DNA from: Opitutaceae bacterium
GTDB lineage: Bacteria > Verrucomicrobiota > Verrucomicrobiia > Opitutales > Opitutaceae
Reading direction: 5' to 3'
DNA length: 15,631 nucleotides
Assembly: GCA_031254955.1 (NCBI GenBank)
Contig: JAIRTK010000220.1
Coordinates: 1 to 15,631, forward strand
Shown here: positions 6,871-14,188 of the stretch, one piece after another
Layout: each line of letters starts with the position of its first letter
Position numbering within the stretch: the first letter of the stretch is position 1
Notes under the pieces: generated by a model
What the model was told of the DNA's origin: nothing
Seen by the model: the letters and a program-made list of their open reading frames with translations, nothing else
The model's database searches: none
Translations under genes and position numbers: made by a program

Positions 6871-8010
6871 TCATTCCTTGTTGTTCACCGGCAAAGTTGA
6901 AAAGGCGTCGAGTTCGATTTCAAAAAGCAGGTCGTCGCGGCAGATGTCGCAGTGCGCGAAGGTCGCGGGCAGCGGCGGCAGGCCGAGGGCGCGGCGGCGC
7001 GGCTCCCAGCGCGACATCCATTCGATGTTCGGAAAATACAAAATGGCGCGGGCAACGTCCGCCCAGCCCATGCCGCGCGATTCGAGGATGGCGGCGACGA
7101 CTTGGAGCGAGAGGTCGATTTGCGCGTCGAGGTCGCCGGCATAGGCGGTGCGCCCGCCGGGTTCGATGCCGGCGGTGCCGGAGACGAGCAGGTGGCGCGC
7201 GCCGCCGGCCTCGCGGCATTCGACGGCGCGGCTGAAGGCGCTCTTGTAGTCGTAGGCCGCGCATTGGAGCGGGGAGGCGACGGCGGTGATTTCCAGCCGC
7301 CCGTCGATGGGGGCGACGGCGAGGGCATCGGCCGTGAGCGCGGCGCCGGCGGCATTGCGCGCGCCCACGCCGGTGCTGGCGGGAACGAGCGTGCCAAAGA
7401 CATTGTGCGCGGTGAAGAACGCGTTTCTCTCCCGGTTGAAATCGGCATACCAGTCGAGGATGCGGTCGTTGAAAAACCAGGTGCGCACGAGGTCGGACAG
7501 CGCGAAGCCCTCGCGCCCGAGGCTCGCCTGCAAATGACGCCACAACGCCGCGGCCTGGGCGGCGCGCGGCGCGGTGGGATCGGGCGGGGTGAGCGCGCCG
7601 AGCAACAGGTAACGCGCGGCGTTTGTCCGCCATGCGGCGCCGCGGATTTGCCCGGTCTCATCGCGCACGCGGGTGAAGGTGCCGGCGGGCAGGGCGGTGA
7701 CGCGCGCGCCGCGCACATCGCCTTCCGGCGTGTCGTGGCGACCGAGCCACGTGACCGGGAAATCCGGGCGCGCGCGGGTGTCCGCGCCGAGCCGCGGGTC
7801 GCAGAACAGGGTTGCCTGCGCCACTTCCAGTCCGCGTGAAAGGGCGGCGCGCGCGAGGCGCGCGAGCAGGTCGCCGGCTGATTCGCCGTCCCGCGCCGGG
7901 GCGGTGATGGAAACGAGACCGCCGCCCAGCGGGGCGGCGAATACGTCACGCGCGGGTGGCGCGGTCGGGCAGGGTGCGGGAGTTTGCGGGAAGGGCATGG
8001 ACGAGGGCAT
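6871..8010 (-). CDS. RidA-superfamily, chorismatase-like protein
   Basis: With the ATG at 8010 the product is 379 aa; a second ATG is at 7998. The frame runs open to 8208 through a TTG, but that extension is Arg/Pro-rich with no recognisable motif. The sequence fits the two-domain RidA-like fold of chorismatases (FkbO, Hyg5, XanB2): VRTW then WYADFNRERNAFF (about 175-199), PASTGVGARN (210-219), YDYKSAFSRAVE (253-264), SGTAGIEPGGRTAYAGDLDAQ in two parts (277-297), and CRDDLLFEIE (357-366), whose last Glu sits where the family has its catalytic acid. Chorismatases hydrolyse chorismate to 3-hydroxybenzoate or to a dihydroxycyclohexadiene carboxylate plus pyruvate. No aromatic-polyene or polyketide genes lie nearby, so the product is unclear. 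It could instead be a non-catalytic RidA paralogue. It is probably cytoplasmic, and is separated from the export cluster by 186 bp. Confidence 0.7.
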   Translation of the reverse strand: MPSSMPFPQTPAPCPTAPPARDVFAAPLGGGLVSITAPARDGESAGDLLARLARAALSRGLEVAQATLFCDPRLGADTRARPDFPVTWLGRHDTPEGDVRGARVTALPAGTFTRVRDETGQIRGAAWRTNAARYLLLGALTPPDPTAPRAAQAAALWRHLQASLGREGFALSDLVRTWFFNDRILDWYADFNRERNAFFTAHNVFGTLVPASTGVGARNAAGAALTADALAVAPIDGRLEITAVASPLQCAAYDYKSAFSRAVECREAGGARHLLVSGTAGIEPGGRTAYAGDLDAQIDLSLQVVAAILESRGMGWADVARAILYFPNIEWMSRWEPRRRALGLPPLPATFAHCDICRDDLLFEIELDAFSTLPVNNKE

Positions 8011-8244
8011 GAGCGGCGGGGACGGGGAGCGGCGGGCGGCGGCGTTGCGATGCTTGGCGGGAGAGAGGGTTTCGGGTGTTTCGGCGTCCGCCCGGACTTC
8101 CGCGAAACGCTGAAGCGACGGGCGATTCACAAAAGACGGCCTGCGCGGACGCGCGGTTTCACGCGTTGCCGGAAAATGTCCCGGCAAGGCCGGACGGTCG
8201 CGATTCAAGCCGAGGCCGCGCCTTTGTTTTTCGCGCTTTGCCCC
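8011..8244. other. Leader region upstream of chorismatase-like gene
   Basis: This stretch lies between the chosen start at 8010 and the polypyrimidine tract. The minus-strand frame stays open to a TTG at 8208, so a longer N-terminus is possible but unsupported. No clear promoter or ribosome binding site is visible. The sequence becomes T-rich from about 8222. Confidence 0.35.
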
Positions 8245-8532
8245 TCGTTTTTCGTTTTTCTTTATCGTGCTCGTGCTTCGGTCTTCGTGCTCGTTCTTCG
8301 TTTTTGTGCTCTTTCTCGTTTTCGTTCTCTTTATCTTTATCGTGCTCTTTTTCGTTCTTCGTTTTCGTTATCGTGCTCTTTTTCGTTATCTTTCTCGTTC
8401 TTCTTTATCTTTATCTTTCTTCTTTCAAACGAGCTTCCGGGCGGTGCCGTTGAGGGGAGAAAGAGGAACGAGAAGGAGGAACGAGAAAGAGGGACGAGAA
8501 AGAGAAAGATAACGAGGAAAGAGAAAGAAGAA
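8245..8532. repeat. Polypyrimidine tract plus purine mirror strand
   Basis: Positions 8245-8426 are almost entirely C/T with scattered G, built from degenerate hexanucleotides such as TCGTTC, TCTTTA and TTTCGT. After a 26-nt mixed linker (8427-8452), positions 8453-8532 are almost pure purine (GAACGAGAAAGAGGGACGAG type), roughly the reverse complement of the first part. The whole can therefore fold back on itself as a long imperfect hairpin or form H-DNA. Short open frames through it (Phe/Leu/Ser/Arg or Glu/Lys/Arg rich) are products of the repeat, not genes. Confidence 0.85.
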
Positions 8533-8573
8533 CTTGCGTGACACAGGCGTCCGCCGCCCGCTGGTTCGAGTGG

Positions 8574-8592
8574 CATGGGCGAGTCGCCCGTG
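8574..8592. repeat. Small palindrome CATGGGCGA-G-TCGCCCGTG
   Basis: Nine-base arms (8574-8582 and 8584-8592) pair with one G-T mismatch around a single base. An outer 6-bp pair, CTTGCG (8533-8538) with CGCAAG (8599-8604), could close a larger structure. The rest of 8533-8720 is non-coding and shows nothing else I can name. Confidence 0.5.
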
Positions 8593-8720
8593 TTTTAGCG
8601 CAAGACTTTTTATCCCACGGGCGGGGTGTTGGCGGTTTTTTCGGGAGCGCGGATATGATATGGCAGGCTTCTCGCTTTGCTCGGAACGGCAAAACCACCC
8701 TTCCCGCTACAAGCTATTTC

Positions 8721-8755
8721 TCATTGGGAAAGGGTATGATACCCATTCCCAATGA
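8721..8755. repeat. Extra element terminus forming near-perfect palindrome
   Basis: TCATTGGGAAAGGGTAT (8721-8737) is the reverse complement, with one mismatch, of the terminus of the 180-bp element (8739-8755), separated by one base. It looks like the end of a second, deleted element abutting copy 1, or a duplicated terminus. The pair forms a 17-bp palindrome. Confidence 0.75.
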
Positions 8756-8918
8756 AAATCACTCTTTTGCAGGGGCGTCGCTTGTGACGCCCGGCTTGAT
8801 AACCGTGCTCCAGCAACGACCGTGCACCAGCAAAGGCCGTGCACCAGCAGCGGGCTTCGCCAGCGAAGCCCCTACATGGCTCTGCTTCTAAAGGGTGCTT
8901 TTCACTGGGAAAGGGTAT
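8739..8918. mobile_element. 180-bp MITE/REP-like element, copy 1
   Basis: The element starts ATACCCATTCCCAATG (8739-8754) and ends CACTGGGAAAGGGTAT (8903-8918). These are terminal inverted repeats matching at 14 of 16 positions. Inside are a hairpin at 8774-8791 (GGCGTCGC-TT-GTGACGCC), three 17-bp tandem units (8803-8853, consensus CCGTGCACCAGCAANGG) and a hairpin at about 8851-8870 (GGGCTTCGC-CA-GCGAAGCCC). It is the same length as 13659-13838 and differs at about 15 positions. It has no reading frame of interest, so it is non-autonomous. It lies 38 bp downstream of the large surface-protein gene, and its hairpins could also act in 3' end formation. No clear target-site duplication is seen. 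Confidence 0.8.
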
Positions 8919-8956
8919 GAGTCGGCGTCACGCGACAATTGGGTTTTGGGCGTCGG

Positions 8957-11900
8957 TTACTTTCGGCGCGCGCGCAACGCGAGCAGCACGGCCAGCAGCG
9001 CGAGGCCGGGCAGCATGGGCGTGCCACCGCCACCGCCGCCACCACCGCCGCTGTTTCCGCCGCCGCCGGGGTTGGTTGACTGGTTTTTGTAGGTGGCGGT
9101 CACGGTGACTGTGCCGGCGGGCATGGTGAAGGTGGTATTGGAATTGCCGTCGTTGGCGAAAGAGCCTCCGGCGTTGGTGGTCCATTTGTCGAAAACCTGA
9201 CCGGCGGGCGCGGGGTCGGCGATCAGCGGCACTGTCGTGCCGGCGGTGTAGGGGCCGCTGCCGCTGCCGTTTCTAACGGTGAGCGTGTAAGTGGCCGCCG
9301 CGGGCAGCGCGTAGGCGAAGGTGCCGGTGGAGCCGTTGTCGGCGTTGAAGGCGCCGGCGGTGCCGCTGGTGAAACCGAGCACCCAGGTGGTGCCGTCGAA
9401 GACGAGCGTGGCGGCGTTGCCGGCGGCGGCGTAGTCGTAGGGGATGGCGCTGCCGCTGGCGGGTTGGAGTTTGCCACCGGTGGCGACGGTGAGGGTTTCG
9501 ACGAGTCCGCCGTTGTGGGTGAGCGTGAGCGTCGCGCCGTTGGCGAGCGCGTGGGGCGCGGCGGGGGCGGCGGAACTGGCTTGCGTGACGGTGACGGTGC
9601 GCGTGAGGCCGGCGCCGGTCACGGTGATGTCGGTGGTGCGCGGCGCGCCGGTGGTGTTGGCGGTGGCGTTGAGCGTGACGGTGCCGCCGGCGGTGCCGCT
9701 GGCGGGCGTGGCGGTGAGCCAGCCGGTGGCGGGGGGCGGGATTTGCACGGTCCAGGAAACGTTGCCGGAGACATCAAACGTGCCGCCGCTGCCGCCCGGT
9801 TGCGCGAGCGGGAGGAGGGTTGGGGTAACGTTGAGCACGGGATCGACGACCGTGACGCTGGCGGCGCCGGACTTGCTTGGGTCAACAAAGGAGGTGGCGC
9901 GCACGGTGAGCGCGGCGGCGGTTTCGCCGGCGGCGACGGTGAGCAGGCCGGCGCTGACGCCCGTGTCGGCGTCGGCGGCTCCCGTGACGCTCCATGTCAC
10001 GCCTTGCGAGGGCATGGCCGCGCCGGAGCCGGTGACGGTGGCGGTGAATTGCCGCGTCTCGCCCTTGACCACGGTGGCGCTGGCGGGGGCGACGGCGACG
10101 CCGGTGACGATGGCCGTGGCGGGGACGACGAGGCGGGCGGTGTCGCTGGTGAGGGTTTTGGCGCGGTTGGAGACAACCACATGATACTTGCCGGCGTCGC
10201 CGGCGGTGGCGCCGGGGATGGTATAGAGCGCGGAGGTGGCGCCGGGGATGAGTTGGTTGTTTTTATACCATTTATATTGCATGTCGTTGCTGATGGCGTC
10301 GGTGCCGACCCAGAGATTGATGGGCTGGCCGGTTTTTATAAATTGGGACAGAGGGGAGTGGATGATGGTGAACGCGGGGTCGAACACGGCGGTGTCCCGC
10401 CAATCGACCCATACGTTGGCGGCGGTGCCGATGAGTTTGTTGTCGCCGGGGTAGCCGACTTCGAGGTAGGCGCCGCGGTTGGTGGAATCGGTGAGCAGGG
10501 CGAGGTCGAGGGTTTGGCTGGTGGCGCCGGTGATGGACGTGAAGGAGGGGTCGTCCCACCAGTTCGCTGTTTCGTGGCGCAACTGCCATTGCCAGGAAAG
10601 CGCGGCGGCGCCCGAACCGAAAACGCCGGCTGGGTAATAAGGCAAAGGCAGATTAGCGGCGGCGCCGTTTTCTATATTAATGGTGAAGTCGGATTGGTGC
10701 CAATAGGAATCGTAATAACCAAACTTCCTTCCGCCCAAGGCCCAGATGCCGATGTCGCGGAGATAGGTTTCCCACTGGTATTCGCTCACGCCGGTGAGCA
10801 GGCCGCTGTTGCGAAAGTTTTGCGAGCCACCGACGGGGATGCCGCGCGGGCTGAACTCGAAGAGGTCTCGCAGGTCGAGCGGCTTGTTGCCGAAAAGCGG
10901 GGCGAGGCTGCCCCGCGCGGTGGCGGGCAGGCGCGAGCGGTCAAAGTCAACCGGGCCGGTGAGCGCGGCGCGGAGTTTGTCGAGATTGTTATGATAATCC
11001 GCCTGCGTTTGTCCGTCGTGGTCCACGCCGAAGAGGTAGGATTTGCCGGAGGCGGGCGCTGGGCGAGTGAAGAGGGTGGTTTCGACGGCGAGGAGCTTGT
11101 CGATGGCGGCGGCGAGCAGGTCGTGCATGGCTTGGCAATCGGCGTTGCCGGCAGTGGCGGCGGCGGTCGGGCGCAGGAGGTTGGGATGGTCTATGATAAA
11201 ATCATCCGCGCGCCAGTCGCCGGTGAGGGCGGAGGTGTAGGCCTCGACGATGTTGAAGTTGGTGAGGTCAACGTTGAGGTTGTAGGTTTTGAGAAAATGG
11301 TGGAGTGCCTGACTGCTTTTTAATAATCCGGCGAGCATTTGCACGTCGGCGTATTGGACGACAACCGTGCCGGCCATTCCGGTCTCGGCGGAGACAAACT
11401 CGGTGGAAAACCCGGACGGGATGGCGTCGAGGTCGGCGAGGATGTCGTTAATCGCGGTTTGCTGCGCGCCGAGGAAGGTGACGATGTCCGCGAGGTTGGT
11501 ATCGTTGGCTAAGGCGGGCAGAGCGTCATAGGGCACGGTGCCGGTGGTGACTTCGACATCGGCGTCGAGCGCCGAGGCCGGGGTGAGGGTGAGGGTGAGC
11601 GTGCCGGACGAGTTGCCGGAATACGTGTAACCGTAAGCGGCAAATGTCAGCCATCGGCCGGGCGCGAGCGTGATGGCGAAGCTCGTGATGTTGCCGTCGC
11701 CGTCTTTTGTTATATCGGAAATCGGGGAGTCCGGGCCGGAGCCACCGTAAAATTCACTGAGGGAGAGATGTCCAATATAATCACCATTTAGATAAACGGA
11801 TGTGCCAAAGTATATGTTGGCGCCAGACAGCGCAGCATTGCAGTTGATGGTGAATGTGCGCGTGGTGGTGCCGGTATTGCGCCAGGCCAGCAGATAGTCG

Positions 11901-12325
11901 TAGTTATTACTATTCGCCTGCAGGGACAGACTGTAGCTGTCGCCGCTTTTTGTCCACGGTTTGCCGGTGCTCGTCTGCGGGCACATGGGGAACTCGATCG
12001 ACAGCGCCTCGTTGCCGGCAAACGGGTCGAGGGTGGCGGAGGTCGCGCCTTTTTGTATAAGGAAGGCGGGCAGGTTGTTCTTGGCGATGACGCCGGCGCG
12101 TCCGATGGCGCGCAGCAGGCGGGCCTCCTGCGCGTCGGCGGCGGACGGGTTGGCGGCCAGATACGTGTCGAGGGTCGAGACCATCGACACGTAGTCGGCG
12201 GTGCGCATGGCATTGCGGGCGGTGGAGATGGCGACGGAGGCCGCCGAGACGTGCGCGGCGGCGAGCAGGACGGCCAGAAGGCCGGCGGCGAATTTGACGG
12301 GATGCGTCAGCGGATGAGGTTTCAT
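8957..12325 (-). CDS. Large secreted multidomain Ig/BACON surface protein
   Basis: From the ATG at 12325 the product is 1122 aa; the frame extends to a TTG at 12379, but the ATG is followed directly by a good Sec signal (KFAAGLLAVLLAAAHVSA, 11-28). Residues 30-640 are a large region I do not recognise, Thr/Ser/Asn-rich and with few Cys. Residues about 655-735 form an Ig-like domain (QYKWYKNNQLIPGATS, DAGKYHVVVSN). Residues 738-828 are BIG2-like and 832-915 are BACON-like (VSWTVQIPPPATGWLTATP). Residues 1014-1080 resemble the InlB-type bacterial repeat (FTMPAGTVTVTATYKN). A Gly-rich linker (1087-1101), the hydrophobic LPGLALLAVLLAL and the basic RARRK follow, as in GlyGly-CTERM/PEP-CTERM-type sorting tails. 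The protein is probably surface-anchored or processed. The gene starts 34 bp after a secreted 235-aa protein and is probably cotranscribed with it. An adhesin or binding role is inference. Confidence 0.88.
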   Translation of the reverse strand: MKPHPLTHPVKFAAGLLAVLLAAAHVSAASVAISTARNAMRTADYVSMVSTLDTYLAANPSAADAQEARLLRAIGRAGVIAKNNLPAFLIQKGATSATLDPFAGNEALSIEFPMCPQTSTGKPWTKSGDSYSLSLQANSNNYDYLLAWRNTGTTTRTFTINCNAALSGANIYFGTSVYLNGDYIGHLSLSEFYGGSGPDSPISDITKDGDGNITSFAITLAPGRWLTFAAYGYTYSGNSSGTLTLTLTPASALDADVEVTTGTVPYDALPALANDTNLADIVTFLGAQQTAINDILADLDAIPSGFSTEFVSAETGMAGTVVVQYADVQMLAGLLKSSQALHHFLKTYNLNVDLTNFNIVEAYTSALTGDWRADDFIIDHPNLLRPTAAATAGNADCQAMHDLLAAAIDKLLAVETTLFTRPAPASGKSYLFGVDHDGQTQADYHNNLDKLRAALTGPVDFDRSRLPATARGSLAPLFGNKPLDLRDLFEFSPRGIPVGGSQNFRNSGLLTGVSEYQWETYLRDIGIWALGGRKFGYYDSYWHQSDFTINIENGAAANLPLPYYPAGVFGSGAAALSWQWQLRHETANWWDDPSFTSITGATSQTLDLALLTDSTNRGAYLEVGYPGDNKLIGTAANVWVDWRDTAVFDPAFTIIHSPLSQFIKTGQPINLWVGTDAISNDMQYKWYKNNQLIPGATSALYTIPGATAGDAGKYHVVVSNRAKTLTSDTARLVVPATAIVTGVAVAPASATVVKGETRQFTATVTGSGAAMPSQGVTWSVTGAADADTGVSAGLLTVAAGETAAALTVRATSFVDPSKSGAASVTVVDPVLNVTPTLLPLAQPGGSGGTFDVSGNVSWTVQIPPPATGWLTATPASGTAGGTVTLNATANTTGAPRTTDITVTGAGLTRTVTVTQASSAAPAAPHALANGATLTLTHNGGLVETLTVATGGKLQPASGSAIPYDYAAAGNAATLVFDGTTWVLGFTSGTAGAFNADNGSTGTFAYALPAAATYTLTVRNGSGSGPYTAGTTVPLIADPAPAGQVFDKWTTNAGGSFANDGNSNTTFTMPAGTVTVTATYKNQSTNPGGGGNSGGGGGGGGGTPMLPGLALLAVLLALRARRK

Positions 12326-12359
12326 GACGGGCGGATGGGTTGCGGTTGTTGGTGGTGGT

Positions 12360-13067
12360 TTATGGTTGCCGGAGGACAAAGGGAGGAGGCGCGGGGCGGG
12401 CGGGGCGCCTGGACTGCGCGGCGCGCGACACCGGGCCGGGTGGCGCGGGCGGAAGGGGGAGGGTGCGCAGCGTCAACGCGCCGCTCTCGGCGTCGCGAAA
12501 GAGGCGGAGCTGGACGCGGTGGCCGGCGTCATCAAGCGCGGAAAACAGTAGTGCGCCGACGCCGGGCGGCGCCGCTGGAGGGGCGCGCAGCACGGGCGCG
12601 CCTGTCACGCGCCACGCTGCGAGGGGCGGGCGGGCTGCGGTGTTGATGGTTTCAGTTTCGCCGGCGGCGGTGTTGCCCACGGACGGCGGCTCCTCCAGTC
12701 GCAACGTGATCGCCTCGCGCAAGGTGAAATACCGGAGTCCCGCCAGATAGCCGGCCAGACTGTCCCAGTCCCCGGCGGCGCAGACTCCCGGAATAATATC
12801 GATTTCCGGCTGGCGAAGTTCGTAGCCGGGGGCGGGCATGAGGAACGGTCCGGCGCGCTTGCGCGCGGGCAGGATTTTCGCCGCGCGCACCCGGCAAATC
12901 GCCTCGCCCGTCGTGCTCGAAAAATACGACAGGCGGAATCCTTTCGCGCGCAACATCGACATGGCCGGCGGGGATGGGGCGGCAGGGACGTTTTCAGGCG
13001 CGCCGGCTGCCGCTGTTTCGATGACGGCGGCGAAAAGCAGGAATCCAATGAGGCAGGGAAATTTCAA
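12360..13067 (-). CDS. Secreted protein of unknown function (235 aa)
   Basis: I do not recognise this protein. The chosen start is a TTG at 13067, because it gives a convincing Sec signal (KFPCLIGFLLFAAVIETAAAG, about 2-22, in two halves) and an in-frame stop lies shortly upstream. The first ATG, at 12962, would remove the signal. After a Pro/Ala linker come residues about 40-130 with predicted β-structure (FRLSYFSSTTGEAICRVRA, YELRQPEIDIIPGVCAAGDW) and two Cys. Residues about 150-205 include RVTGAPVLRAPP and VQLRLFRDAESGALTLRTL. The tail is rich in Pro/Arg/Ala. It ends 34 bp before the large Ig/BACON protein, suggesting a two-gene unit whose products may act together outside the cytoplasm. 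Both genes sit between the two 180-bp direct repeats. Confidence 0.7.
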   Translation of the reverse strand: MKFPCLIGFLLFAAVIETAAAGAPENVPAAPSPPAMSMLRAKGFRLSYFSSTTGEAICRVRAAKILPARKRAGPFLMPAPGYELRQPEIDIIPGVCAAGDWDSLAGYLAGLRYFTLREAITLRLEEPPSVGNTAAGETETINTAARPPLAAWRVTGAPVLRAPPAAPPGVGALLFSALDDAGHRVQLRLFRDAESGALTLRTLPLPPAPPGPVSRAAQSRRPARPAPPPFVLRQP

Positions 13068-13658
13068 CGGGTTTTTACGTGACGGTTAACGATAAAAAAG
13101 AGGGATGCACTTGCTTGCGTCCCGATACGGGGCACCTTGGAAGGCCCGCAAGAAAAACGCTTTCGATGCGTCCCGAGGGGACGTGCATTTTTGAGCGCGG
13201 TTTTCTCGTGGATGCGGGCGCATGTCATGCGAAGTTTTCAAGGTTTCGTTTCGGACGGAGGCTGAAGCTACGCGAAATAAGTTATGGCGATTGTAAAGGG
13301 TTTGGCGGCGGTGTTTATCACTGATGTTGTGCGGATGGAGCGAAAGCCGGGATGCCGTTGGCGACGCCCGTGAAGGCCTCGGGGCATCGCCACTTCGTCC
13401 GGCTGATGCAGGTGTCGCAAGCGAACCCCTGCGGCGATCCGCGTGACATCAGTTTATGATTTGTCAGGCAGGTTGATGAAAGAGATGTGCAACACTACGG
13501 CGGTGACGCAGTTCGCGACAAGCCCGATCTTCCAGCACCTCGGAAAGACGGGAGCCGGCTTATCTCTTATTTGTATAACCGAGGTTATACCACTTTCCAC
13601 TCAGTTTCACCCTTTACACCAATTCTTTTAACCACGGATTGCACGGATAAAACGGGTT
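13068..13658. other. Non-coding region upstream of secreted-protein pair
   Basis: I see no gene that I can support. A small hairpin lies at 13169-13183 (CGTCCC-GAG-GGGACG). A perfect 8-bp palindrome with a 2-nt loop lies at 13573-13590 (GTATAACC-GA-GGTTATAC); its right half continues into a degenerate version of the 180-bp element terminus (13583-13599). The promoter for the pair ending at 8957 should lie near 13070-13300, but no convincing -35/-10 pair stands out. Short frames at 13079-13324 and 13443-13631 have no recognisable features. Confidence 0.4.
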
Positions 13659-13912
13659 ATACCCATTCCCAATGAAAATCACTCTTTTGTAGGGGCGTCG
13701 CTTGCGACGCCCGGCTTGATAACCGTGAGCCAGCAAAGGCCGTGCTCCAGCAACGGGCATGCACCAGCAACGGGCTTCGCAAGCGAAGCCCCTACATGGC
13801 TCTGCTTCTAAAGGGTCCTGTCCACTGGGAAAGGGTATTGCGCGGATGTTTAATTTATTGAAAAATAAAGAATTTAATCTGTGTCATCCGTTAAAATCCG
13901 TGCAATTCGCGG
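13632..13912. repeat. Inverted CCACGGATTGCACGG repeats flanking element copy 2
   Basis: CCACGGATTGCACGGATAAAAC (13632-13653) and the complementary stretch at 13890-13912 pair over about 22 bp with a few mismatches. This phrase is common as an interspersed simple repeat in many bacterial genomes. The 180-bp element copy 2 lies entirely between the arms, 5 bp from the left one. The rest of the interval (13839-13889) is AT-rich and non-coding. Confidence 0.65.
13659..13838. mobile_element. 180-bp MITE/REP-like element, copy 2
   Basis: It has the same architecture and length as 8739-8918, in the same orientation. Termini are at 13659-13674 and 13823-13838. The first hairpin is a perfect GGCGTCGC-TT-GCGACGCC, the three 17-bp units lie at 13723-13773, and the second hairpin is GGGCTTCGC-AA-GCGAAGCCC. 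The two hairpin loops carry complementary words (CGCTTGCG and CGCAAGCG). Outside the left end the sequence reads GGGTT, so the longer terminus GTTATACCC is present here, as at 15386-15394 in reverse complement. Most differences from copy 1 fall in the tandem-unit core. Confidence 0.8.
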
Positions 13913-13980
13913 TCGGCTTGGAGGGTGTTTTTTAAGAAGGTTTTTGATTAAGAAATGGTATTACGCGCTGCCGGCGTAGC

Positions 13981-14024
13981 GCAGGCGCGGGAGCGGCGGT
14001 AGGGAGGCATCTCCGAGGCCTCCG
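13981..14024. repeat. 44-bp interspersed palindromic repeat, copy B
   Basis: This is the reverse complement of 405-448 with about three differences. The core GGTAGGGAGGC-A-TCTCCGAGGCC (13998-14020) can fold on itself. A separate hairpin, GCGCT-GCCGGCGT-AGCGC (13965-13982), lies immediately before it. It stands between the 146-aa gene and the repeat-rich region. Confidence 0.75.
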
Positions 14025-14093
14025 CCGGGCGGGCCGGGGCCGGGCAGGATGTTTGGAATATCATGGGTAAGGCGGCAAATCGGAGCGTGGTTG

Positions 14094-14121
14094 CGGCGGC
14101 CTTGGCGGGGCCTCCCCTACC
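14094..14121. repeat. Divergent third copy of the 44-bp repeat core
   Basis: CGGCGGCCTTGGCGGGGCCT followed by CCCCTACC resembles the core at 405-431 in the same orientation, with several substitutions and one inserted base. Together with copy B it forms an inverted pair about 70 bp apart. The interval between them, and the sequence up to 14188, is non-coding. Confidence 0.4.
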
Positions 14122-14188
14122 TCGGGCTGGTTGCGTTGGGTGGTTCAAAAGGACTGGCGGCGACGGGGCATTTGGAGCCGCCGGGGCT

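Noticed and set aside
8267..8512. Short frames rich in Phe/Leu/Ser/Arg that look like a membrane peptide
   Set aside because: The hydrophobicity is a direct product of the TTTCGT/CTTTAT repeat tract, and frames are open in several phases at once.
8851..8918. Rho-independent terminator after the surface-protein gene
   Set aside because: The hairpin is strong but lacks a T-run on the minus strand, and an identical structure occurs upstream of the operon in copy 2.
9464..11323. Long plus-strand open frame (619 aa) across the large surface-protein gene
   Set aside because: Same reason: antisense shadow with Gly/Ala/Glu/Val bias. The minus strand carries a signal peptide, Ig/BACON domains and a sorting-like tail.
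13443..13631. 62-aa plus-strand frame as a small gene
   Set aside because: It has no recognisable motif or ribosome binding site and runs through palindromic repeat sequence.
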